64,000 bases of DNA from the NCBI RefSeq assembly GCF_001648775.1, contig NZ_LVEJ01000002.1:124001-188000 (forward strand), written 5' to 3'. This DNA is from Pseudomonas fluorescens. Its GTDB lineage: Bacteria; Pseudomonadota; Gammaproteobacteria; Pseudomonadales; Pseudomonadaceae. The notes beneath the pieces are model-generated. The model ran no database searches, was not told where the DNA came from, and saw only the letters and a list, made by a program, of their open reading frames with translations. Positions 22,104-31,682 of the stretch are shown here, in pieces; within the stretch, counting starts at the first letter, position 1; the number at the start of each line of letters is the position of its first letter. The translations under genes were made by a program, and so were the position numbers.

Positions 22104-22988
22104 ATGGATCTGGCCAACCTCAATGCTTTTATCGCCATCGCCGAGACCGGCAGCTTCTCCGGCGCCGGCGAACGCCTGCACCTGACCCAGCCGGCAATCA
22201 GCAAACGTATCGCCGGGCTGGAGCAACAATTGAAGGTACGGCTATTCGACAGGCTGGGCCGTGAAGTCGGTCTGACCGAGGCCGGCCGCGCCCTGCTGCC
22301 ACGGGCGTACCAGATTCTCAACGTGCTGGATGACACCCGTCGCGCGCTGACCAACCTGACCGGCGAAGTCAGCGGTCGCCTGACCCTGGCCACCAGTCAC
22401 CACATCGGCCTGCACCGTTTGCCGCCGCTATTAAGGGAGTTCACCCGCCGCTACCCACAGGTTGCGCTGGATATTCAGTTCCTCGATTCGGAAGTGGCCT
22501 ACGAGGAAATTCTCCATGGCCGCGCTGAATTGGCGGTCATCACCCTGGCGCCGGAACCTCACTCGCTGGTCAAAGCCACGCCCGTCTGGGATGACCCGCT
22601 GGATTTCGTGGTTGCCCCGGAGCATTCGCTGATCAATAACGGCGCCGTCAGTCTGGCGGACATTGCCGGTCATCCGGCGGTTTTCCCCGGCGGCAACACT
22701 TTCACACACCATATCGTGCAGCGTTTATTCGAAGCTCAGGGCCTGACGCCGAACATCGCCATGAGCACCAACTATCTGGAAACCATCAAGATGATGGTCT
22801 CGATCGGCCTCGCGTGGAGCGTTTTGCCCCGGACCATGCTCGATGAACAGGTGGCAAGCATCGCATTGCCGGGCATACAGCTCAGTCGCCAGCTAGGCTA
22901 TATCTTGCACACCGAACGGACGCTATCGAATGCGGCAAGAGCCTTCATGGCATTGCTGGATGCACAAATCGATCTGCCAGGGACTTGA
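22104..22988 (+). CDS. LysR-type regulator divergent from leuC
   Basis: 294 residues from MDLANLNAF. Winged HTH at 1-60 (FIAIAETGSFSGAGERLHLTQPAISKRI) followed by a type 2 periplasmic-binding-fold effector domain. The 140 bases to leuC are AT-rich (TTTAATCT, ATATTTTTTATGC) and should hold both promoters and the binding site. Neighbour and divergence suggest regulation of leuCD; the effector is unknown. An upstream in-frame ATG at 22074 is less likely because it lies in that promoter region. Confidence 0.9.
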   Translation: MDLANLNAFIAIAETGSFSGAGERLHLTQPAISKRIAGLEQQLKVRLFDRLGREVGLTEAGRALLPRAYQILNVLDDTRRALTNLTGEVSGRLTLATSHHIGLHRLPPLLREFTRRYPQVALDIQFLDSEVAYEEILHGRAELAVITLAPEPHSLVKATPVWDDPLDFVVAPEHSLINNGAVSLADIAGHPAVFPGGNTFTHHIVQRLFEAQGLTPNIAMSTNYLETIKMMVSIGLAWSVLPRTMLDEQVASIALPGIQLSRQLGYILHTERTLSNAARAFMALLDAQIDLPGT

Positions 22989-23062
22989 GGCTAACTTGTG
23001 CTACTCCTATAGAGCCGCTGCCCCTGTGCCTAACGCCACCATCAGCTCAAGGCCCGTTATCA

Positions 23063-26000
23063 ATGCCGAAATCTGTTGACCGAATTCCGCCGATGCCGCG
23101 TATTCAGGCGATTGACCCGCGTCATTCCGAGCAGAGCTGGGAGAGTGCGCCGCAATTGCTGGCGGCGCTCAACGGCGCGCGGCTCGGCGCCTGGTACTGG
23201 GACATCGAGCGCGGGCAGATCAGTTGGTCACGGGGGACTCAGGCTTTATTTGGCTTCGACCCACGGCAGCCGTTGCCGGAAGACCTTGAATACCTCGATT
23301 TGCTGCCCCCGGAGGATCGCGCCAAGACCGTCCGCGCCTTCCACGCGGTAATTGCCGGCGCACCGCTGGAACAGGCGATGCACCACCGCATCCGCTGGCC
23401 GGACGGCAGCCTGCACTGGCTGGAGATCAGCGGCAGCCTGCTGCCGGATAAAAACGGCCGCCCCCGAATGATCGGGGTGATTCGCGAAATCACCCACCAG
23501 CGTCAACGCGAACAAGCCCTGAGCAGCTCGGAGAAACGTTTCGCGACACTTTTTCACCTGTGCCCGAACATGGTCCTGCTGACCCGTCAGGAAGACGGCC
23601 TGATCAGCGAGGCCAATCAGTATTTCGAAAGCCTGTTCGGCTGGCCGGTACAGAGCGCCATTGGCCGCACCACGCTGGAATTGGGCCTGTGGGTGCACCC
23701 GGAGCAACGCGCCGAACTGGTCAAGAAGACCAACACCAAGGGCGAATTGATCAGCATGGAAGTGCAGTTTCGCGCCAGCAACGGACAGATCCACGATGGC
23801 ATCCTCAGTGCGCAAAAGGTCGAACTCGAAGGCCAGCCCTATCTGCTCAGCACCTTCCTCGACACCACCGAACGCAAAGCCGCTGAACACGCCTTGAAGG
23901 ACAGCCAGGAACGCCTCGATCTGGCATTGGATTCTGCACAACTCGGCACCTGGGACTGGCACATTCCCAGCGGCATGCTCTACGGCTCGGCGCGCGCCGC
24001 GCAATTGCACGGGCTGGAACCGAAACCGTTCCATGAGTCGTTCGAGGAGTTTTTCGAAGGTGTGCCCGGCGAAGAACGCGACAGCATGCGCGACGCCTAC
24101 CGCAGCCTGCGCGAAGGCCCGGCGGGCAACTATCAACTGACCTATCGCGTGCAACTGCCGGACGGCAGTTCGCGCTATCTGGAAAGCCGCGCGCGGCTCT
24201 ATCGTGACGACAACGGCGCGCCGCTGCGCATGGCCGGCACGTTGCTCGACATCACCGATCAGGTGGAGCGCGAACAGCGTCTGGTGGCTTCGGAAGAAAA
24301 ATTCGCCACGCTGTTTCAGGTCAGCCCCGACCCGATCTGCGTCACCCGCCAGGAAACCGGTGAATTCATCGAGACCAACTCCAGCTTCAGCCAGACCTTT
24401 GGCTGGAGCGCTGCCGACGTGATCGGCCACACCGCCGAAGAAATCGGCTTGTGGGACGCCTCGGCAAAAAGCCTGCAACGCATTGAGCGGGTGATCCGCG
24501 AACAAGGCCTGAGCAATGTCGCGATCATCGTCCAGCACAAGGACGGCCAATCGCTGACGTGCGTGATTTCCAGCCGGCAGATCAGCGTTGGCGACCAGCC
24601 GTGCATCGTCACCACCCTGCGCGACATCACCCAGCAACAGCGTTCGGAAGCGGCACTGAAGGCCAGCGAAGAGAAATTCGCCAAGGCCTTTCACTCAAGC
24701 CCCGACGCGATCACCATCACCGAACGCGACACCGGCCGTTATCTGGAGGTCAACGACGGTTTCTGCCGGCTCACCGGCTATCGGGCCGAGGAAGTCGTGG
24801 GCAAAACCGTTTATCAGGTAGGTATCTGGGCTGAGGAAAAACAACGCTCGGCACTGCTCGCCGAATTGCAGATCAAGGGCCGCGTGCACCATCAGGAAAT
24901 GCTCGGGCGCAACAAGCGTGGGGAATTACTGACCGTGGAGGTGTCGGTCGAGCCCATCACCCTCAATGAAACTGCCTGCCTGCTATTGACCGCGCGCGAC
25001 GTCAGCCTGCTGAAAAACGCCGAAGCACAGATCCGTCATCTGGCTTACCACGACCCGCTGACCAACCTGCCCAACCGCGCGCTGTTGATGGATCGCCTGA
25101 GCCAACAGATCGCCCTGCTCAAACGCCACAACCTGCGCGGCGCGTTGCTGTTTCTCGACCTCGACCACTTCAAGCACATCAACGATTCCCTCGGCCATCC
25201 GGTCGGCGACACAGTGCTGAAGATCATCACCGCGCGGCTCGAAGCCAGTGTGCGCATGGAAGATACCGTCGCGCGCCTCGGCGGCGATGAGTTCGTGGTG
25301 CTGCTCAGTGGTCTCGAAGGCTCGCGCAATGAAGTCAGCGCACAAGTGCGCAATCTGGCCGACACCCTTCGCGAGTTGCTCTCGGAACCGATGTTCCTCG
25401 ACGGCCAGCGCCTGCAAGTGACGCCGAGCATCGGCGTGGCGCTGATCCCCGATCACGGCTCGACCCCGACGGATTTGCTCAAACGCGCCGACATCGCTCT
25501 GTACCGGGCCAAGGATTCCGGGCGCAACACCACGCAGATGTACCACAACACCATGCAAAAAGCGGCCAGCGAACGGCTGCGCATGGAGACCGACCTGCGT
25601 CTGGCACTGTCACGTGGCGAGTTCAACGTGCATTTCCAGCCGCAAATCGACGCTCGAGACAATCGCATCATTGGCGCCGAAGCGCTGGTGCGCTGGAATC
25701 ACCCGGAACTCGGCGCGCAGTCGCCCACCGAATTCATCAAGGTGCTGGAAGACAGCGGGCTGATTCTCGAAGTCGGCACCTGGATCCTCGATGAGGCGTG
25801 CGAGGCATTCAAACAATTGATCGCGCTGAAACTGGTCGACCCGCTGAATTTCAGCCTGTGCGTGAACATCAGCCCGCGCCAGTTCCGGCAGAACGATTTC
25901 GTCGAGCGTATCGAACACAGCATGATCAGCCACGGCCTGCCGTGCTCGTTGCTGAAACTGGAAATCACCGAAGGCATCGTCATCCAGAACCTCGAAGACA

Positions 26001-26341
26001 CCATCAGCAAAATGCGTCGCTTGAAAAAGCTCGGCGTGAGTTTTGCCATGGACGATTTCGGCACCGGTTATTCGTCGCTGACGTACCTCAAACGCCTGCC
26101 GGTGGACACGCTGAAAATCGACCAGTCGTTCATCCGTGATGCAACCACTGACCCGAACGATGCCGAGATCATTCGCGCGATTGTCGCCATGGCACGCAGC
26201 CTGGAACTCGAGGTGATTGCCGAAGGCGTGGAAACCGCAGAGCAGTTGGCCTTCCTGCAGGGGCTGGGCTGCCACTTGTATCAGGGTTATCTGCACAGTC
26301 GCCCGGTAGCCCTGGAGGTCCTGAAAAAGCTGCTGCCATGA
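23063..26341 (+). CDS. five-PAS GGDEF-EAL c-di-GMP protein
   Basis: 1092 residues from ATG 23063. Five PAS/PAC units (about 30-140, 155-268, 285-396, 412-520, 537-645) are followed by a GGDEF domain (motif about 739-743, intact) and an EAL domain (EAL about 872, with DDFGTGYSS about 997). The inhibitory RxxD site (RMED) is five residues before GGDEF, so product inhibition is expected. No membrane segment or signal is seen, so it is cytoplasmic. Both active sites look functional; net synthesis or hydrolysis cannot be told. Upstream open codons to 22985 overlap the LysR stop and are less likely to be used. Confidence 0.93.
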   Translation: MPKSVDRIPPMPRIQAIDPRHSEQSWESAPQLLAALNGARLGAWYWDIERGQISWSRGTQALFGFDPRQPLPEDLEYLDLLPPEDRAKTVRAFHAVIAGAPLEQAMHHRIRWPDGSLHWLEISGSLLPDKNGRPRMIGVIREITHQRQREQALSSSEKRFATLFHLCPNMVLLTRQEDGLISEANQYFESLFGWPVQSAIGRTTLELGLWVHPEQRAELVKKTNTKGELISMEVQFRASNGQIHDGILSAQKVELEGQPYLLSTFLDTTERKAAEHALKDSQERLDLALDSAQLGTWDWHIPSGMLYGSARAAQLHGLEPKPFHESFEEFFEGVPGEERDSMRDAYRSLREGPAGNYQLTYRVQLPDGSSRYLESRARLYRDDNGAPLRMAGTLLDITDQVEREQRLVASEEKFATLFQVSPDPICVTRQETGEFIETNSSFSQTFGWSAADVIGHTAEEIGLWDASAKSLQRIERVIREQGLSNVAIIVQHKDGQSLTCVISSRQISVGDQPCIVTTLRDITQQQRSEAALKASEEKFAKAFHSSPDAITITERDTGRYLEVNDGFCRLTGYRAEEVVGKTVYQVGIWAEEKQRSALLAELQIKGRVHHQEMLGRNKRGELLTVEVSVEPITLNETACLLLTARDVSLLKNAEAQIRHLAYHDPLTNLPNRALLMDRLSQQIALLKRHNLRGALLFLDLDHFKHINDSLGHPVGDTVLKIITARLEASVRMEDTVARLGGDEFVVLLSGLEGSRNEVSAQVRNLADTLRELLSEPMFLDGQRLQVTPSIGVALIPDHGSTPTDLLKRADIALYRAKDSGRNTTQMYHNTMQKAASERLRMETDLRLALSRGEFNVHFQPQIDARDNRIIGAEALVRWNHPELGAQSPTEFIKVLEDSGLILEVGTWILDEACEAFKQLIALKLVDPLNFSLCVNISPRQFRQNDFVERIEHSMISHGLPCSLLKLEITEGIVIQNLEDTISKMRRLKKLGVSFAMDDFGTGYSSLTYLKRLPVDTLKIDQSFIRDATTDPNDAEIIRAIVAMARSLELEVIAEGVETAEQLAFLQGLGCHLYQGYLHSRPVALEVLKKLLP

Positions 26342-26435
26342 CGCTGGCAACTGCGCACGTTGCAACAGACGCGCAATTGCCACGATTTGCAGCAACCTGT
26401 AGGGTCGCGGTTTTTGCGCCGTTTCGAGATCTGTC

Positions 26436-28127
26436 ATGCAGGATGCAACCCTCCCCCGCCCGGCTCTGCTGGGTATCGACCTTGGCACCACCAACAGCCT
26501 GATCGCCGTCTGGCAGGACGGTCAGGCCCGACTGATCCCCAACGCCCTCGGCGAGGTGCTGACGCCATCGGTGGTCAGTCTCGATGACGACGACACGATT
26601 CTGGTCGGCAAAGCCGCCCGCGCCCGCCTGACCACGCACCCGGAGCGCAGCGCCGCGGCGTTCAAGCGCTTCATGGGCAGCGATAAACAAGTCCAGCTCG
26701 GTGCGCGTCAGTTCAGTCCGGAAGAGTTATCGGCGCTGGTCCTCGGCGCCCTCAAGCAAGACGCCGAAGCCTTTCTTGGCCATCCGGTGTCGGAAGCGGT
26801 GATTTCCGTCCCGGCGTATTTCAGCGACGAACAACGCAAACGCACGCTGTTTGCCGCCGAACTGGCCGGGCTCGCGGTGACACGCCTGATCAACGAGCCG
26901 ACCGCCGCCGCCATGGCTTATGGGCTGCATGAGCAGAAATTCGAACGTACGCTGATCTTCGATCTGGGCGGCGGCACCTTCGACGTCACGGTGCTGGAAT
27001 ACGCTTTGCCACTGATCGAAGTGCACGCCTCCACCGGCGACAACTTTCTCGGCGGCGAAGACTTCACGGCAGCGCTGTTGCAGGCCTGCCTGAAACACTG
27101 GCAACTGACCCCGGCCATGGTCGATGCGCAAAGCATGGCCAGCCTCGGTGACGCGCTGGAACAGCTCAAATGCAAACTCGGTGAAGGGCTTCAACCACTG
27201 AGCTGGCGCCATGCTGACACGACGTTCGAATGGTCGCTGGACGAAGCGGCTGCGGTGAAAATCTGGGAACCCCTGCTGGCCCGTTTGCGTGCGCCGATCG
27301 AACAGGCGCTGCGCGATGCTCGCCTGAAACCTCGCGATCTCGACAGCCTGGTGCTGGTCGGCGGTGCGACGCGCATGCCGGCGGTGCAGCAAATGGTTGC
27401 GACACTGTTCGGTCGCCTGCCTTATCGGCACCTTGATCCGGACACGATTGTTGCGCTGGGAGCGGCGACGCAGGCGGCATGCAAAGCGCGCGATGGTGCG
27501 GTGGAAGAGCTGATTCTGACGGATGTCTGCCCTTACACGCTGGGCATTTCAACTATGCGCGGCGGCGACATCAAAGGCGCTTTCTCGCCCATCATCGAGC
27601 GCAACACCATCATCCCGACCTCGAAGGTCGAGCGCTATCACACCACTTCCCCAGGCCAGGAACTCATCCGTATCTCGGTCTATCAGGGCGAACGTCCGTG
27701 GGTGCGCGACAACATTTTCATCGATGCCTTCGATGTCAAACTAACGCCCAGCGAGCATATCCAGGCGCTGGATGTGCGCTTCAGCTATGACATCAACGGC
27801 CTGCTTGAAGTTGATGTCACGCTTGCGGAGACGGGCGAACGCCACAGCCACAGCATCGACCGCAGTCCGACCGGCCTCGACGCGCAATCGCGCCAAGCCA
27901 GCCATGAGCGCTTGACCTCGCTGAAGATTCATCCGCGCGACACCCTGCCCAATCGCACCCTGCTGGCTCGACTGGAACGGGCGTGGACGCAGAGTCTTGG
28001 GGAAGAACGCCAGCGCATTGCCGACTGGCTGGACAGTTTTACCACGGTGCTGGGCGGCCAGCGATCGGAAGAGATCGCCAGCCACCGCTCACAACTGAAC
28101 AAGGTACTCGATGAGTTGCGCCTCTAG
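26436..28127 (+). CDS. hscC: Hsp70 family chaperone HscC
   Basis: 563 residues, shorter than DnaK (about 638), with a reduced helical lid. ATPase motifs: GIDLGTTNS (13-21), DLGGGTFDVTVLE (about 177), VGGATRMP (about 309). The substrate-binding half is present (NTIIPTSKVE, then beta-rich segments). HscC in E. coli is a specialised Hsp70 whose ATPase is stimulated by the J proteins DjlB and DjlC. Here it converges on a J-type gene with overlapping stops. Confidence 0.93.
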   Translation: MQDATLPRPALLGIDLGTTNSLIAVWQDGQARLIPNALGEVLTPSVVSLDDDDTILVGKAARARLTTHPERSAAAFKRFMGSDKQVQLGARQFSPEELSALVLGALKQDAEAFLGHPVSEAVISVPAYFSDEQRKRTLFAAELAGLAVTRLINEPTAAAMAYGLHEQKFERTLIFDLGGGTFDVTVLEYALPLIEVHASTGDNFLGGEDFTAALLQACLKHWQLTPAMVDAQSMASLGDALEQLKCKLGEGLQPLSWRHADTTFEWSLDEAAAVKIWEPLLARLRAPIEQALRDARLKPRDLDSLVLVGGATRMPAVQQMVATLFGRLPYRHLDPDTIVALGAATQAACKARDGAVEELILTDVCPYTLGISTMRGGDIKGAFSPIIERNTIIPTSKVERYHTTSPGQELIRISVYQGERPWVRDNIFIDAFDVKLTPSEHIQALDVRFSYDINGLLEVDVTLAETGERHSHSIDRSPTGLDAQSRQASHERLTSLKIHPRDTLPNRTLLARLERAWTQSLGEERQRIADWLDSFTTVLGGQRSEEIASHRSQLNKVLDELRL

Positions 28128-30802
28128 CCGTTGAGCCGGCGCAAAGCCGCCTGCAACCCACCGGACAACGTGTCCTCACGATCACTGTCCGGTGGCACGC
28201 CATAGCGATTGGGTAATTTCTCGCCGGGGAAACCGAACAACACGAGCGGCAGAAACGGCAACACCGGAGACAGGCCGACCAGCAGCACAAAGGTCGCAAC
28301 GCCTCGCCCCATATCATGCAAGCGGCGCAGGATGGCGCTTAACAACAGCACCAGCGCCAGGGCCAACACCCCGTAGGCGAATGCCATTGATCCACTGAAC
28401 AATGCCAACAGTGGCGTCAGCAGCAAGGTGGCAATGACCTGACCGATAAACTTCTCACGGCCCAATCGAGTGCCGATACGCCAGAACGCCATCGCCGGCG
28501 TCGGGCGAGTGTCGGCTTTGGCCAGCAGCAGACGCTCCGACCACGACAACAGCGCACTCAACGCAAAGCGCAAACCGAGGCCATTTTGCCCATCGTCCTT
28601 GGCCCGCTGCAGGCGCAGCAGGATTTTCTGCCGTGGCACACCAGCACTGCCGTAGGCCACCAGGTCCTTGAGCACATCCAGCGCCAGATAAAACGCAGCG
28701 CAATCGTTAACGCTTTCATCCGTCAGCGCCTGACGTGGCGGGCGCGTCGGTTCGCCCTTGATCAGGCCGTGACGGAATCCGTCGAACCAGTCCTGAGGAT
28801 TGACCACCTCGGTGATGCTTTCGAGCAGGTATTTGCGTTGTTGCGCATTGAGTAACGGATCGTGATACAGCACGCCTCCCGCGAGCATGCGGCCGAGCAA
28901 ATCCTCGCTGAAGCTGCCGATGTCGCTGCGCATGCATTCGAACAAACGGTCATTGCTCAACAGCCGGGTGCTGTCGAGTGCCTCCTGAACGCTGAACAAC
29001 TGCCGCGCAAGCAAGGCATGCACCGGATCTGCCGCTTGCAGCCAGCCGAGCAGGCCACTGGCGCTGCCCTGCTCACGGTTCAATCGGCAGAGCAGCGGCT
29101 GCAAACGTGCCAGTGGATGCTCACGCACAATATTCATCGCGTCGATGCAGTGCGCCGATTGCGCACCCAGCCAGCGCACTGGCTCGTTGAGCGTAGCGAG
29201 CAGGTACAGCGCCTGACGGTGCCACTCCCAGACATCAGAATGGCCATCGATCACCGGAAGGTGCAGATCTTGTTCAGCCAGTCGCGCTTGCAGTTTGAGC
29301 CCATCGAGCACCGCGTCGCGCTTGTCGAGACTGAACGCCTCGTCCAGCCGCGCCAGCGCCTGGACGTCATAGGCCCGCAAACGCTGCATCCACCGCAGGC
29401 TCAGTTCCAGTGGCTCGCCCTTGTGCAGTTCGGGCGCGAGTGCTGTTGCTGCGTCGCCAGCCAGAAAGGCCTCCAGCGCCAACGGAATCGGCGCCTGGGT
29501 CAACCAGCAGATCTGCTGATCAGCCTGATAGCGGAAACCCTCCAGGATCAGTTGATCAATCACATCCGGCGGCTCGGGCGCCGCCATGATCCGTTGCAGC
29601 AATGGTACATCACCGCGATGCAAAGCCCAGGCGTGTTGATAGAGGGTTTGCAGCGGCCGGTCATCGCTGTCAGTGATCAGCCACGCCAGCAACGGCAACT
29701 CATCCCCGCTGATACGCCACTCGACGAAGGCATCGGCAATGTCTTGCAAGTCGAGTTGCCGGGCCCGGAACCAGCGACCCAGGGTTTCCGGGCGCTGCGA
29801 TGGACTGCCGTATTCCTGGCTGACATCACTCAGGTCATCGGACCAGTCGCGGAAGTTTTCCAGACGATCGAAAGCCTGAATCAGCAGCGGCAAGCGTTGC
29901 GGCTGATGGCGCGCGCACAACGCCAACAGCCAGGTCGCGGCTTTCGGGTACTGATGTTCACGCCAGAGCTGCACCCAGGCCTGGAGCGCCAATTCCTCCA
30001 TGCCCAGCGCGCTGCGCTGACTCGCCAACAGATAGAGCCAGTCGACATTCTGCGGCGCGAGTCGATGCTGCTCACTGAAAATGTCGAGAAAGTCTTTGCT
30101 GGCGACGCCGGCCTGACTGGACTGTATTGCCAGACGCTGCATCAACTGATCATCCGCAGGCAGCGGGATACAGGTATGCAGGCTGGCGAAATAGCGGTAG
30201 TCGTCCAGCGAGGCTTCTCGGTGCAGGTGATTCAGCGTGCGCACATACCAGAGTGTTTCCAGTTGCGCGACAGCGGGCCAGTGGCTCATCAGCGAGGTGT
30301 CGAACGGATCCGCCGCGTCGATACGCTGCAAAAACTCGTCGACATGCCGCGCGTTGTCGAAATCCAGATCCAGCAGGCGGCTTGCCCAGCCCAGGCGTTG
30401 GGCCAACAAGCGTGCGCAGACGTGGGAAATCGGGCCGGCGTCGAGCAACTCGCGCAACAATGGCCAGCACACCTCGTCCAGCACTTCCAGCGGCAAGCGA
30501 TCCAGCTCAAGGTTGAATGCCTGCCAGGCCGCCGGATGGAAGCGACGTGTGGAATCAAGCAGCAAGGCGTCGAAGGCCGCCATCGTCTGATCGGCAGGGC
30601 TTGTCTCATCATCGGCCGGCTCATCCGCCTCGGCAGCCTCCTCACGAGCGAACCGAAGCGCCAGTTCATAGGCTTGGCGCAGTGCTTGAAAGCCTTCCGG
30701 GTCGGTTTCCGGATGGTGTTGCGGCAGGCGCGCGCGATAGGCCCCGCGAATGACGTCATTGTCTTTGGTGGGCTCGATACCCAAGCGAATCCAGCAGCTC
30801 AT
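28124..30802 (-). CDS. J-domain-like protein with C-terminal DUF805 membrane domain
   Basis: 892 residues from ATG 30802 (MSCWIRLGIEPTKD). The N-terminal about 60 residues look like a J domain, but the tripeptide reads H30-P31-E32 followed by T-D instead of HPD. The middle (about 80-750) is helical and Leu/Ala/Trp-rich with no known domain. The C-terminus (about 757-890) has hydrophobic segments with R-R-L-H-D-M-G-R, the DUF805 signature, so the protein is membrane-anchored. Family context: DjlB/DjlC-like partner of HscC. Start overlaps the DUF1266 stop by 4 bases. The longer frame to 30862 is coding sequence of that gene. Confidence 0.85.
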   Translation of the reverse strand: MSCWIRLGIEPTKDNDVIRGAYRARLPQHHPETDPEGFQALRQAYELALRFAREEAAEADEPADDETSPADQTMAAFDALLLDSTRRFHPAAWQAFNLELDRLPLEVLDEVCWPLLRELLDAGPISHVCARLLAQRLGWASRLLDLDFDNARHVDEFLQRIDAADPFDTSLMSHWPAVAQLETLWYVRTLNHLHREASLDDYRYFASLHTCIPLPADDQLMQRLAIQSSQAGVASKDFLDIFSEQHRLAPQNVDWLYLLASQRSALGMEELALQAWVQLWREHQYPKAATWLLALCARHQPQRLPLLIQAFDRLENFRDWSDDLSDVSQEYGSPSQRPETLGRWFRARQLDLQDIADAFVEWRISGDELPLLAWLITDSDDRPLQTLYQHAWALHRGDVPLLQRIMAAPEPPDVIDQLILEGFRYQADQQICWLTQAPIPLALEAFLAGDAATALAPELHKGEPLELSLRWMQRLRAYDVQALARLDEAFSLDKRDAVLDGLKLQARLAEQDLHLPVIDGHSDVWEWHRQALYLLATLNEPVRWLGAQSAHCIDAMNIVREHPLARLQPLLCRLNREQGSASGLLGWLQAADPVHALLARQLFSVQEALDSTRLLSNDRLFECMRSDIGSFSEDLLGRMLAGGVLYHDPLLNAQQRKYLLESITEVVNPQDWFDGFRHGLIKGEPTRPPRQALTDESVNDCAAFYLALDVLKDLVAYGSAGVPRQKILLRLQRAKDDGQNGLGLRFALSALLSWSERLLLAKADTRPTPAMAFWRIGTRLGREKFIGQVIATLLLTPLLALFSGSMAFAYGVLALALVLLLSAILRRLHDMGRGVATFVLLVGLSPVLPFLPLVLFGFPGEKLPNRYGVPPDSDREDTLSGGLQAALRRLNG

Positions 30803-31494
30803 GACCAGTCGAACTCCCCTAACGAATCGGGCCGTTCGGGTAAATGCAGAGGCATGTCCCACGGCAATTGCGCAAAAAACTCGCGGGCATCGCGGTCGAG
30901 CTTCGTGATGACCACGGTGGTACCGATGTAGTCACCCTGCCGATCGTATTCGTGAGTGAGCTCTTCATCCTTGTTGCCCAGGCAATGCCAGAACGCTTTG
31001 CCGAAGACAAAGCCGTTCAGGTAGCTCGTCCAGCTGTCGTAGTAGTACCGCGCGCGCGCCGCCATTCGGCCGTGCAGCCAGAGGCTTTCGGTGAGATCAA
31101 TCCAGCCGTGCAACACCGCCGAGCGCAGCAGAAAGCCCATGCGACCAATGTCCCAGGCACGGATGCCGCCGGAACCGCACTCGCCAAAGGTACGACTCGC
31201 TAGTTCGTAAAAGGCGCGCTGGCGGGTGTCGAGTGTTTCGAGCAACGCCTGCCATTCAGACGGCAGACACCGCTCCCACTGCCGATAGGCTTCGTTCAAC
31301 TGCGTAGCGTGGCCAGTGTCAGCCGTACTGAGCATGTCCAGAAGTTGCTGGCGTGTGGTGATACCCCAACCGCCCTCGACATCGACGTGTTTGAGATCGA
31401 AGCAATAGGTGGGTGCGGCGTAATCGGCGTCGGGATTGAGGGCGACCAAAGGCGCAGAAAGCGCATACAGCCAGCGCTGTTCCAATTCGTCCAT
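30799..31494 (-). CDS. DUF1266 family protein (YbeU-like)
   Basis: 231 residues from MDELEQRWLYALSAPLVALN, preceded by CCGGAG. Tryptophan-rich; residues about 95-225 (RAWDIGRMGFLLRSA, YYDSWTSYLNGFVFGKAFW) match the DUF1266 pattern. No catalytic motif, signal or membrane segment is evident. In E. coli the DUF1266 gene ybeU neighbours djlB and hscC, so the association with this chaperone module is old (inference from general knowledge). The frame is open up to 31605, but that part would cross the ibpA terminator. Confidence 0.82.
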   Translation of the reverse strand: MDELEQRWLYALSAPLVALNPDADYAAPTYCFDLKHVDVEGGWGITTRQQLLDMLSTADTGHATQLNEAYRQWERCLPSEWQALLETLDTRQRAFYELASRTFGECGSGGIRAWDIGRMGFLLRSAVLHGWIDLTESLWLHGRMAARARYYYDSWTSYLNGFVFGKAFWHCLGNKDEELTHEYDRQGDYIGTTVVITKLDRDAREFFAQLPWDMPLHLPERPDSLGEFDWS

Positions 31495-31605
31495 GAACAA
31501 AGGCTCCGGGGCCAGCGGGAATGAGGGAGTGCCGGCCTTGATGGCGCGGATTGTAAAGAGCCATAACAGCAGCGGCAAACGTTGCGTCGGTTTTCTTGCG
31601 TGCAC

Positions 31606-31636
31606 AAAAAAGGCCCCGACGTATCGGGGCCTTCAT
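31606..31636 (-). terminator. intrinsic terminator after ibpA
   Basis: Minus strand AAGGCCCCGA, loop TACG, TCGGGGCCTT, then TTTT. It lies between ibpA and the DUF1266 gene and stops heat-shock transcription from running on. Confidence 0.88.
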
Positions 31637-31682
31637 TCAGCGGCTCATCGCCGGTTCAGGCGATTGTGTTGCGGCACATGAC

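Noticed and set aside
28862..30931. 689-codon plus-strand frame opposite the J-DUF805 gene
   Set aside because: No domain, no ribosome site; the minus-strand protein has recognisable J-like and DUF805 regions and overlapping start/stop coupling.
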